Below, piece after piece: positions 34,370 through 43,895 of a stretch of 64,000 nucleotides of DNA. The DNA comes from Monocercomonoides exilis (Eukaryota > Preaxostyla > Oxymonadida > Polymastigidae), in assembly GCA_001643675.2 (NCBI GenBank), contig LSRY02000011.1, positions 1,116,001 to 1,180,000 of the forward strand, given 5' to 3'. How positions within the stretch are numbered: position 1 is the first letter of the stretch; the number at the start of each line of letters is the position of its first letter. The translations under genes were made by a program, and so were the position numbers. The notes under the pieces were generated by a model that had not been told where the DNA came from, made no database searches, and was given only the letters and a program-made list of their open reading frames with translations.

Positions 34370-34876
34370 TTTACGAATCCTATATTTTTTTCGATGTAAC
34401 CATTATGTATATTTCAATGAAAAAAAAGAAATATTTGTGGAAATTGTTGCACATCAATAGGGCAATTGATACTCATCAAATAATACATAAAAAAATTCAA
34501 CAACAACCTCTGAAATGATTTATATAATTATGGTTAGAAAATTTTTGGTATTTTCCATGTTATCGTTAAAGTTTTTGTTGCGAAGAAATATATTTTTGGT
34601 TATCAAAAACTGAGATATATATATGTTGTACTTTATTATTTTTGTTCATTTCCTTGTTGTTTGAGGTTTTGTATTTTCAGTATCACGCAATGTGTTTTAG
34701 TTTTTATAGCGTTTTTTTAATTTTTTTCAACATCCATAAAAACTGTACTGGAATTAAAGGTAAACGAGAAATCGATGCTTCAAAAGAAAGTTCAACAGAA
34801 ACAGCAAAATCTTTTACCTCTCAAAAGAACAGATTATAAGATTTCGTCTTTTGTCACGAAAATTTGACAAATCCAC
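34370..34876. other. AT-rich region, promoter side of the carboxylase gene
   Basis: It should contain the carboxylase promoter. On the plus strand a Lys/Ser/Thr-rich frame around 34760-34840 precedes the Arp4-like pseudogene and could be a remnant of it, but I cannot match it to the actin fold. Confidence 0.35.
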
Positions 34877-36157
34877 ATCAACAAATGGATATTATTTGGA
34901 AAATGGAAGCATCAAAAATTGGGATATGCGTTCGAATCACTTTTTCGATTTAGCATTTATAAATGTCACACATTGAATTTTCAGGATATCGGAAAGAATC
35001 CTGTAATTCTTTCAGAAACTCCATGGAATAAAGGACAGTCTCGAATGAAACAAATGAAAATATTGTTTGAATCGTTAGGAACGAAGATGGGTTTTATTGC
35101 ACGAACGTCGTCGCTTGCTGCATTTTCTTCTGGAAGGCTAACAGGAATGGTTCTCGATATTGGGCATCATTCGACAGACGTTTCACCTATTGTTGATGGC
35201 TTTTCCCTTTCTTGGAATGTTGAGTGTTCTGCAATTGAAGGTGAAATATTTTCAAAAGCTCTTGCAAAATGGCTTGAAGCGAATGATATTGAAAATAATC
35301 CGGTATATGAACGAAAAAGTGGGGAGAACACGAAAGGAAAGACTGGACCAATGCACTCTTCATCATCAGCTACTCCTTCATCATCGTCTTCTGCTTCCGC
35401 ATCTTCCAACCAACCTTTGAACCAACTTCATGATTTATCTCAATTCACAAAGTCATATCTCACATATCAGACATTATCCGCAATCGAAGCTATAATGGAA
35501 TCGACAATTTCACTAAAGCCATCACCAGCAGGATCAACAACACTGGCGGATTGTGATATTCACTATGAACTGTCAAATAGGCAGGCGATTGATATAAACG
35601 CAGGATCATGTCTTTCCAAAGAGACATTGTAGAACCTGTAGTGTTGGGTCTCATTTTACGAACATGCAATGAAATACAGATCATCTTTAAATTCTTTGAT
35701 GGTTTTGGAAATTCATTGGATGGTAAATGAATTAAAAATATATTGTCTATTATTCTTGAAGGGAAACTACTTCTCAGATATCACTTTCCTTTTAACAGAT
35801 GAGGATTCTTTCGTCCATCGAAGAAATAGGTCTTTAAAAGTCTCAAAGCCTCGCCTCAAAATAAACATCCTGCTTTGTGAATGAAAGTCAAACAATCTGA
35901 AACAAATTGTGGAGCAATCTGCTTGTGATAGACTGGGGATCGTACATGAAGGGCTTTTCCGACGGTTTGTGCAAGAAGTCGATGCACACGCCCCTGCCTC
36001 TGTGAGAGCGAAGGTCATTGCATCAACCATCCTCGAAAAAAGAAAGGTTACAATATGAATTGGTGGATTGCCGTTGGGATCTCTTGAAAATTTTACCCAG
36101 AAATGAGAATCAAAGGCAGAATATGACGAAGTCAGTCCATCAAATGTTAAAAAGTGA
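34877..36157 (+). pseudogene. Decayed, N-terminally truncated Arp4/BAF53-like actin-related protein
   Basis: Segments match the second half of Arp4-type actin-related proteins in order: NGSIKNWD, NPVILSETPWN, AAFSSGRLTGMVLDIG, HYELSNRQAIDI, EPVVLGLI, INILLCE, VRAKVIASTILEK, IGGLPLGSLENF and ESKAEYDE. They are spread over different frames. One base is missing after the Trp-Asp at about 34924. Another shift occurs at about 35630 (TAG and TAG in the old frame). Stretches of 35720-35800 look like a retained intron or gap. In-frame TGA codons replace a Gly (35882) and two invariant Trp codons (36056, 36104). The N-terminal ATP-binding lobe is absent. Intact Arp4 is a subunit of chromatin remodelling and histone acetyltransferase complexes; this copy cannot make it. 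Confidence 0.75.
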
Positions 36158-36353
36158 TGCTTATGTTGATGCGTTCATTTCATCTTCTTTCACATTTCAG
36201 AAAAGCACTTCGCCACTTCTTTTAAATTTTTGGATTTTGATTCTATTAATGTTATATTCATGTAAATATAAACATAAATTTCTTCTTTTTTCGACCCATT
36301 ACGATTTCTTTCATTGTGTGATCTGAACATTTATTTATTTGAACTTGTTTGTT

Positions 36354-37376
36354 ATGAGCACAGAAAAAATTATTCCAGTTGTCCTTCTTTGTGCACTTCC
36401 AGCAAGCGGGAAAAGCGAATCAAGAGCGTTTTTGCGTTCACTTCCTGTGGAAAAGTCACGTGCCGAGTTCAAAATTGGTTTCCCCACTATTCAGCTTGAT
36501 GACTATCCTTATGTAGAAATGATGAAATTCTTTGATGCTGAGTTGGAGAAGCAAGGCCAGACAAGACCTTTTTATTACAGCGAGCTTTACACCTTCAAGA
36601 ATCCATATGTTTGGGGTGTTCTTGTTGAAATGTTGAATGAAGATTATCATGACGTTATTAACAAGCGTACAATCGAGACAACTACTCCAACAAAATGGAT
36701 GCTCGAACGTCTTGATCGTATTTCTGCTTCAAGAGGATTACCAAAGCCTTTCGAAAACTATTCCGCTGATGTTATCGCCAAGCTCTGTGCTCGCTTTGAT
36801 GATCATTGTGGCCGTTATCTCAAGGAGAAGAATGACTATGCAAAGTCATACTCACCAGAACGCACAATCATCATAGAATTTGCACGTGGTGGAGGATGTG
36901 GTGCTGAGCGGTATCCTGACTTCTTCCCACTTCCAGAGCCTTTTGGTTATCAGTACTCTCTCAAACAATTTTGCCCGGAAATTCTTTCTGTGTGTGCAAT
37001 GTTATATATTTACGTAACTCCTGCCCAAAGCTTTGAGAAGAATTTGTCTCGTGCTCCTCCTGTTGGGTGGACTGGATCGACTGATATCTTCCATTGCGTC
37101 CCAGATGTTGTTATGCACTGTGATTATGGCTGCGATGATTTTATGTATTTGCTCAAGCAAAGCGATAAGGACAACACACTTAAAGTTCCAGGAAAAGACG
37201 GAAAGACTTATTACATTCCGGCTGGTATTTTCGACAACAGAGAAGATCTGACAACATTCTGCAGAGGAGATGTGTCAACATGGCCAAAGGATAGCGTAGA
37301 AAAAATATATGCCGCAATGACAAAAGCTTTTCAGGGTCTTCTGCAGCAATATAAAGTTATTCATCCAGAAATGTAA
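36354..37376 (+). CDS. Orphan P-loop protein, 340 residues
   Basis: An intronless frame from ATG 36354 to TAA 37374. The N-terminus is a hydrophobic strand followed by a Walker-A-like loop, VVLLCALPASGKSES (residues 9-23), typical of small-molecule or polynucleotide kinases and related P-loop NTPases. Other notable strings are IQLDDYPY, SPERTIIIEFARGGGCGAERYP and CDYGCDDFMYLL. The Asp pair in the strand after the P-loop and the RTIIIEF strand could serve as Walker-B and catalytic acids. I do not recognise a named family. No transmembrane segment or signal peptide is seen. The even codon use and lack of introns could indicate lateral transfer, but other intronless genes occur in this window. 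Confidence 0.8.
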   Translation: MSTEKIIPVVLLCALPASGKSESRAFLRSLPVEKSRAEFKIGFPTIQLDDYPYVEMMKFFDAELEKQGQTRPFYYSELYTFKNPYVWGVLVEMLNEDYHDVINKRTIETTTPTKWMLERLDRISASRGLPKPFENYSADVIAKLCARFDDHCGRYLKEKNDYAKSYSPERTIIIEFARGGGCGAERYPDFFPLPEPFGYQYSLKQFCPEILSVCAMLYIYVTPAQSFEKNLSRAPPVGWTGSTDIFHCVPDVVMHCDYGCDDFMYLLKQSDKDNTLKVPGKDGKTYYIPAGIFDNREDLTTFCRGDVSTWPKDSVEKIYAAMTKAFQGLLQQYKVIHPEM

Positions 37377-37843
37377 TTGCTCTCAGCATTGTTAAGAGTG
37401 AATTTAATCATTTGCCCATTTATTTCTTACAATAAAAATAAGTGCACTTACCGGTTTTGTTTGTATGTTTTTTATGATATATGTAAGAGCGTTTATCCTG
37501 TCAATGCTTTGTTTTCACCTTTGCATAAACTTTTTATACATATTAAAACAATCATCAGATGATTTCAAAGTTGGGTGCTTGGGTGAAATATTTTTTTAAA
37601 TTTTTTTTAGAAAAAAAACCACAATCTACTTCAAACTTTTTTTTGCTTTCAAATCATAGAGTCAGACATTATTTTTAAAAAATATATTGAAAATTATTAA
37701 AAATTGAGAAAACATTTCGAAAATAATGTGTGAAAAATAGTTTTAAAATCAAAATACTTAGTTAAATACTTTCGACAACCCCCACAATTTTTTAAAAATT
37801 TTCCGATTAGAATAAAGTGATTTGATCTTCATTTTGAAGAAAA
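37377..37843. other. Intergenic, very AT-rich
   Basis: Spacer between the P-loop gene and the left outer edge of the palindrome. No supported gene; many A and T runs. Confidence 0.5.
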
Positions 37844-37935
37844 TGTAATTTGTATTTCTTTTTATTTGATCAAAGCCATTATTTCAATAATAAATCATTC
37901 TCCAAAGAGAATTATTTTTTAAGAAAGAAATCAAA

Positions 37936-38157
37936 ATGCCTTTAAGTTTTGGCCATGAAGAATGGATACGTTCTGGAAGTGATATTGACAATGAAATAAG
38001 TCTTATCAGAAGCAGATCCAGAGGCGGAGATCACTATCCTCAAGGAGTTGAATTCTGCATTCAGTTTTTGCAAAGAATGAAATCGGAAGGAAAAACCATC
38101 AAAATTATTGCAGACAAGACCATTCCAAAATGGACATGGCACGTTGCTCCAGCATAA
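37936..38157 (+). CDS. Small orphan protein, 73 residues (palindrome family, copy 1)
   Basis: ATG 37936 to TAA. The protein contains WIRSGSDIDNEI, RSRSRGGDHYPQGV, FCIQFLQRMK, KIIADKT and PKWTWH, motifs shared with the 106-residue neighbours. It has no signal peptide and no membrane segment, and is basic and compact. I do not recognise the family. It points towards copy 2 (convergent, about 580 bp between stops). The surrounding AT-rich sequence and a conserved protein core make it a believable gene rather than a chance frame. Confidence 0.65.
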   Translation: MPLSFGHEEWIRSGSDIDNEISLIRSRSRGGDHYPQGVEFCIQFLQRMKSEGKTIKIIADKTIPKWTWHVAPA

Positions 38158-38736
38158 ACAATCCAATGTTTTCTGTATTGTGTATATCCAGATTTATTAG
38201 ATCGCTCCGCTTTTTATTTTTTCCCACGCTTCTTGAAGGTTTTTCTCCAGTTTTTAATTTTTGAAAATAGTTTTTGGCCAATATTTTTAAAAAAACATTG
38301 TTTTGAAACTACGGTAAAATCTATGTTTCTTTAATATGAAAATGAACTTTTAAGAATATTATTTATTTAATTATTATTTCAACATGAAAAATGTGCAATG
38401 GCAAAATGTTCCTTTAACGTGAAATTGTGATTACGAGGGAACAAAAAAGTGAGATGATTGAATCTTGAAAATTTGAAATTCAATCATTGGCCACTTTTGG
38501 AATAGAATTTTTTATTACGAAATTGTCTGTGTGAAAATTGGATTTTTAGATAGCCAATTAATACAATGTTTTGGAAGTGACATAAATTTAAAAACAACTA
38601 CAAAATTTTTATATATCTTTCCGACTAAATGCATTGAAATATTTTTTTTTAAAAAAAAATAAAGGATTAAAAAACTTGTGCAATACACACATATATATAT
38701 TCGAGATTCACGGCAGTTTTAGCAACACTATCATAT

Positions 38737-39057
38737 TTATGCCGCTTCGAAGAACCAAGTCCATTTTGGAAATGTTTTCCTTGTAATAATTTTTACGGGA
38801 AAATTTTGTGCTTTCATTTGATGCAAAAATCTTATGCAATTATCGACTCCTTGAGGATAGTGATCTCCGCCTTTGGATCTGCTTCTTACAAGATCAATTT
38901 CATTATCAATGTCATTTCCAGAACGTATCCATGTTTGGTCGCCAGTAATATGGCGAAGAAACAAACCTAACCCAACTCTTGCTAAGAATACTGCAACATT
39001 AGCCATGATGTTGTAATAAAATTTTGTGATTAGATTAATTGCTAATCCATAATACAT
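38737..39057 (-). CDS. Small orphan protein, 106 residues (palindrome family, copy 2)
   Basis: The frame runs from ATG at 39057; a second in-frame ATG at 39006 would give an 89-residue form starting MANVAVFLARVGLG. The N-terminal 35 residues are hydrophobic and could be a targeting or membrane segment. The rest repeats the family core: WIRSGNDIDNEI, RSRSKGGDHYPQGV, CIRFLHQMK, KIITRKTFPKWTW. DNA identity with the 73-residue gene over the core looks like about 80%, so the two are diverged paralogues in opposite orientation within one arm. Function unknown. Confidence 0.65.
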   Translation of the reverse strand: MYYGLAINLITKFYYNIMANVAVFLARVGLGLFLRHITGDQTWIRSGNDIDNEIDLVRSRSKGGDHYPQGVDNCIRFLHQMKAQNFPVKIITRKTFPKWTWFFEAA

Positions 39058-39186
39058 ATATTTTAATAAATAAAAAATGGGGATTCAATATGATTTCGCG
39101 ATTTTAAAATTGAATACATTTTTGTGGAGCACAGATGTTAATTCGTTATTTTATTTAAATGGATGATTGCTTTTGAATCAATATAT

Positions 39187-39380
39187 TTTCTCTCAAAAAA
39201 TTCTGTTAGAGAACATTCATAAAATATTGATGAGTAAACTCTGATTAGTTATAACAACATTTATTGTTTTTTTTCGTAATTGAAATCTCAAAAATCTTCA
39301 TTTCAAACAATTTTCTTATATATATATATATAATCCATCTCCAAAATTATAAAACCTAAGAAAAATCAACAATCATGTTG
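39187..39380. other. Central spacer (194 bp) of the palindrome
   Basis: Unpaired AT-rich sequence between the two arms, including a (TA)n run near 39320. No open frame of note. Confidence 0.85.
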
Positions 39381-39509
39381 ATATATTGATTCAAAAGCAA
39401 TCATCCATTTAAATAAAATAACGAATTAACATTTGTGCTCCACAAAAATGTATTCAATTTTAAAATCGCGAAATCATATTGAATCCCCATTTTTTATTTA
39501 TTAAAATAT

Positions 39510-39830
39510 ATGTATTATGGATTAGCAATTAATCTAATCACAAAATTTTATTACAACATCATGGCTAATGTTGCAGTATTCTTAGCAAGAGTTGGGTTAG
39601 GTTTGTTTCTTCGCCATATTACTGGCGACCAAACATGGATACGTTCTGGAAATGACATTGATAATGAAATTGATCTTGTAAGAAGCAGATCCAAAGGCGG
39701 AGATCACTATCCTCAAGGAGTCGATAATTGCATAAGATTTTTGCATCAAATGAAAGCACAAAATTTTCCCGTAAAAATTATTACAAGGAAAACATTTCCA
39801 AAATGGACTTGGTTCTTCGAAGCGGCATAA
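39510..39830 (+). CDS. Small orphan protein, 106 residues (palindrome family, copy 3)
   Basis: Exact mirror of the 38737-39057 gene, encoding the same 106 residues. The two identical copies are divergent around the palindrome centre, with about 450 bp between their starts, so the 194-bp spacer and inner arm ends would be the shared promoter region. Function unknown. Confidence 0.65.
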   Translation: MYYGLAINLITKFYYNIMANVAVFLARVGLGLFLRHITGDQTWIRSGNDIDNEIDLVRSRSKGGDHYPQGVDNCIRFLHQMKAQNFPVKIITRKTFPKWTWFFEAA

Positions 39831-40409
39831 ATATGATAGTGTTGCTAAAACTGCCGTGAATCTCGAATATATATATGTGTGTATTGCACAAGTTTTTTAA
39901 TCCTTTATTTTTTTTTAAAAAAAAATATTTCAATGCATTTAGTCGGAAAGATATATAAAAATTTTGTAGTTGTTTTTAAATTTATGTCACTTCCAAAACA
40001 TTGTATTAATTGGCTATCTAAAAATCCAATTTTCACACAGACAATTTCGTAATAAAAAATTCTATTCCAAAAGTGGCCAATGATTGAATTTCAAATTTTC
40101 AAGATTCAATCATCTCACTTTTTTGTTCCCTCGTAATCACAATTTCACGTTAAAGGAACATTTTGCCATTGCACATTTTTCATGTTGAAATAATAATTAA
40201 ATAAATAATATTCTTAAAAGTTCATTTTCATATTAAAGAAACATAGATTTTACCGTAGTTTCAAAACAATGTTTTTTTAAAAATATTGGCCAAAAACTAT
40301 TTTCAAAAATTAAAAACTGGAGAAAAACCTTCAAGAAGCGTGGGAAAAAATAAAAAGCGGAGCGATCTAATAAATCTGGATATACACAATACAGAAAACA
40401 TTGGATTGT

Positions 40410-40631
40410 TTATGCTGGAGCAACGTGCCATGTCCATTTTGGAATGGTCTTGTCTGCAATAATTTTGATGGTTTTTCCTTCCGATTTCATTCTTTGCAAA
40501 AACTGAATGCAGAATTCAACTCCTTGAGGATAGTGATCTCCGCCTCTGGATCTGCTTCTGATAAGACTTATTTCATTGTCAATATCACTTCCAGAACGTA
40601 TCCATTCTTCATGGCCAAAACTTAAAGGCAT
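40410..40631 (-). CDS. Small orphan protein, 73 residues (palindrome family, copy 4)
   Basis: Exact mirror of the 37936-38157 gene, reading inward from the right outer edge. It encodes the same 73 residues with the WIRSGSDIDNEI and GGDHYPQGV core. Function unknown. Confidence 0.65.
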   Translation of the reverse strand: MPLSFGHEEWIRSGSDIDNEISLIRSRSRGGDHYPQGVEFCIQFLQRMKSEGKTIKIIADKTIPKWTWHVAPA

Positions 40632-40723
40632 TTTGATTTCTTTCTTAAAAAATAATTCTCTTTGGAGAATGATTTATTATTGAAATAATGGCTTTGATCA
40701 AATAAAAAGAAATACAAATTACA

Positions 40724-42292
40724 CAACAATAAATAATAAAAAAAAAAATTTATTTAAGTCTCATTGCACTGGTTTTTGCAATGGTTAAAAAATTTGTCAA
40801 TAATTTTGAATGTTTCAGTTTTTTATTTAGATAATATTGATGTTGATTGATTCCCTTCTGGAAGTATGATCACAATTTGTGTTGATTTTTATTTTCAAAT
40901 TGCAAGTATTATTCTCAAAATATTTATTTATTTATTCATTCATTCATATTTATTTTTCTTCGATTTCTTTTAACAAAGTTGAAAAATCATTGCTTTAACT
41001 TTTTTGAATTCTGCATTCAACATCAATTCTCGTTCAAAGTATTGAAAAACAAAATATTTGGTTATTCAAATTTATTTGTTTTGTTTGCTAATTTCAAATA
41101 TTGAAGTGAAATATTAATTTTTTATTAAAGAAATGATAATGCAGAAAAAAGTAAAAGTTAAATATCTATTTGATAAAATATAATAATAATATTCCTTAGG
41201 AAACAAATAAACGCGCTTATGAAATTTTTTTATAACATATCTACAAAAATATCCTTTCAAAAACTGTTGACCAGAAAAATCTAATCAAAAACAATGAATG
41301 AATTAAAATCACACTTTTCAATGAAAATATTGGTGATTATTTTTGAAACCATATATATTTGTACAAAAATATCGGTTTGACTATTTTGTTTTGAATCTTT
41401 GTTAATGAACACAGAAAAGTGACAACTCCAATTTTTGAAAATCGCAACTGAATTTTTTCATCAACAATTGGACTTAAAAACAATTGATTAACATTTTATA
41501 TTAGATTGTTTTTTATTAGGCTAATGATATTGAATTTACATAATAATCAACACCACGATAATAGTAATGGTTTCAAAAATTATCACACATATGACAAAAA
41601 AAAAAACAGTTCATAAGAAAACTCAACTTATCGAGCAGTTAAAAAAACAGTGAAAATATTCATAGTGTTTTTTAAAAATCATTTCAATCAAAAAAGCAAC
41701 TTCATCATTTTCGGACTTTTTCACACTGACGAGCAAAATTCATAAGATGATATATAACAAACTGTTATGTGAATAACATATTAAAATATTAATAAGAACA
41801 AACTGTTTATTTACAGAAAATAAAACGAAATTTATACTTGTTTGATCTAAATTTGTTATTTTTATTTTTATTTCTTGATCGAAATAAGATTGACTCTGTA
41901 AATTCTTATTTGTTGGACAATATAACAATAGATTAATTCAATTTTATTGTTTGTTTTAAATTGCAATTGGTCTTTTGACGGAAAAAATCAGAAACAGGTC
42001 TGTTGTTTTCAAATTCGAATAATATTTTTGGGTATTTTTTTCTAATAAAATAACGTTTGAATAGAAATTGTTGTAAACTTTTTTGGAAAACGATAATATT
42101 GAGTTTTTATAAATACAAAATTCAATCATCTCACATTTAATTTGCAAATAAACAAGAAAGCAATAATGTTTCAAATAAAAAATTATTATTTGTTTTCTTA
42201 TTCAATTATCGCATCGCGTTAAATAAAAGGCTTGCCTTCTTCTAAAAACGAATAATTTCAATTTTTAAACAACAATAAATCATATCATTCAG
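40724..42292. other. Long AT-rich intergenic region
   Basis: About 1.57 kb of A/T-rich sequence with short open frames of no recognisable content. I find no RNA gene, repeat or domain here. Confidence 0.5.
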
Positions 42293-43418
42293 TCAACCGC
42301 CAATATTTTCAGCTGATCTTTCAGCTTGATCACTATCCATTTCAATACGAGAATTCTCTTCGTCTTCCTCTTTTTTTACTTTTGTTGTCTGCTCATTTTC
42401 TTTATCATTCTTAGCATGAGCCGAATTCTGTGTTTTCATACTTCGTTGAATTTCCACTTTCATTCGTTTAACAAGATCTCTTGTTCTCTGAGGAAGAGAA
42501 GCAACTTCTTCATCTGTCACTTCATTTCTTTCCTCCTTAACAAAAAGCGGCAATGCATCAAGCTTTTTGCGAGTATGTGTTTCCATTTTATTTGCTAGGC
42601 TGTAGAGCGGATGAGTTTTGGGATTATATTTTCTGCAATTTTCCCACACAAGAGTGATATCATTTGTTATCTCCTCAAAATGCTTATATTCTCCTTTTTC
42701 AATCTGAACTCTGATTGTCCCCAGATCTCTTGGATTTTCGACAATATCAAAATAATTTTTTGCACCACTTCGAACTGGATCAACTGGAGCGGAGAATGGC
42801 GTTGTGTTTGGGTTACTTAATAGTTCTCTGACAAAGTGCGCCATAAAACGTTGCCACAAAGGTAGCTCCGGAATAATATACGAACGGAACCGTTTAATTG
42901 GGTAATATTCTTCAATTTACATTTAAATAACAAGTCATTTACATTCAAAACTAAACGCACACCATCAAGTGATTCTTCAGATTGATCTTGATTTTGATCG
43001 GTTTCTTCATTTCCATCAAGTGTGGACTTGCTTTCTGCTTTAAGTTGCCTTTGATGCCTTGTACGCTTTCCGGATTCTTTCTATTTTTGAATTTCGAATG
43101 GTACAAGCATGCACAAAGAAATAAATATTTCAAAGAAAATTCAAATATTAGAGTTGATATGCAAACTGAATCAACTCGAGATTCCAGCTGTATCTCTTGA
43201 TCCTATAAAAGTTCAAAAAAAGTGCATATAAAGATTGATGAAATATAAAAAATTACTATTGATATTAAATGATTATTAACTTTTTTATTGAATTTATTAT
43301 CTAAATTACGAAATTGTTCCTCAACAATCCAAGAATAAATATCTATACAACGTTGAAAATATTCAAGTTTTTTCTCAATAACATCATCAGAAGGAACTTC
43401 ATTTTCTGATTCTTCCAT
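42293..43418 (-). CDS. Bromodomain protein, four exons
   Basis: Exons 43281-43418 (ATG 43418, MEESENEV), 43167-43202, 42963-43080 and 42293-42909 keep one frame, giving roughly 300 residues. Introns have donors GTTAAT, GTTTGC and GTGTGC. The last exon holds a bromodomain: NYFDIVENPRDLGTI (the PMDL-like ZA loop), ITLVWENCRKYNPKTHPLY (with the acetyl-lysine-binding Asn in YNP) and LANKMETHTRKKL. The tail is Lys/Glu-rich and acidic. It should bind acetylated histones in the nucleus. No second domain is visible, so it may be an adaptor subunit of a chromatin complex. Confidence 0.82.
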
Positions 43419-43895
43419 TTTTATAATATTAATGTTACAAAAAGATCAAAAATGAGAAATGAAATGATTTATTGAACACAAAATTTTGCATTTAAAATTT
43501 CTTTCTGGAAACTTTGAAAAGAAAAAAGAGTTGTCAAGTGTTTGTAGCAACCAAAAATAATAAATGTAGGAAATACAATTTTTTATACATAAGAATATAA
43601 TTGTTGAATAAGATAAAAGATTAATTATTGAAACACGAATAATGAATGTTGAAGCATTACAAAGCAAAAATACAACTTCAATTCGTGAGGTCGAATCAAG
43701 ACAAGAAACTCCTTGGAAAGAGATCAAAGATTCAAATGCATCTCAAGATCCTATCATTTCTTGAACTATTGATTTGCAACTCAATTTAGTATTTGGATCT
43801 TTGACGCATGACGAGCAGATTCTGTAAATATTCTAACTTTAATGCCAATAAAATAACTGAAGTTTCAATCAATCAATCATTCATTCATTCAATTA
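43419..43895. other. Intergenic region, possible small frame
   Basis: AT-rich spacer between the bromodomain gene start and the coiled-coil gene end. A 40-codon plus-strand frame, 43642-43764 (MNVEALQSKNTTSI...), has a more protein-like composition than its surroundings, but nothing else supports it. Confidence 0.35.
43642..43764 (+). CDS. Possible small protein, 40 residues
   Basis: ATG 43642 to TGA 43762. Polar and acidic composition with NVEALQSK and SRQETPWKEIKDSN. No family recognised. It may be chance, or an exon of an unrecognised gene. Confidence 0.2.
   Translation: MNVEALQSKNTTSIREVESRQETPWKEIKDSNASQDPIIS

Larger units (their letters stand above)
37844..39186 (+). repeat. Left arm (1343 bp) of a large palindrome
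   Basis: Position x in this arm pairs with position 78567-x in the right arm, with no indel over the whole length and no mismatch in the stretches I compared (both ends, the coding parts and the low-complexity A/T runs). The match stops at 37843/40724 on the outside and 39187/39380 on the inside. The arm holds one 73-codon gene (+) and one 106-codon gene (-). Confidence 0.92.
39381..40723 (-). repeat. Right arm (1343 bp) of a large palindrome
   Basis: Inverted copy of 37844-39186 with the same length and no indel. It carries the mirror copies of the two small genes. Outside it (from 40724) the sequence departs at once from the left flank. Confidence 0.92.

Noticed and set aside
34877-36157. 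TGA read as Trp (code change or editing)
   Set aside because: Two TGA codons fall on conserved Trp positions, but another replaces Gly, the gene has frameshifts, and intact genes here end in TGA. Pseudogene decay is simpler.
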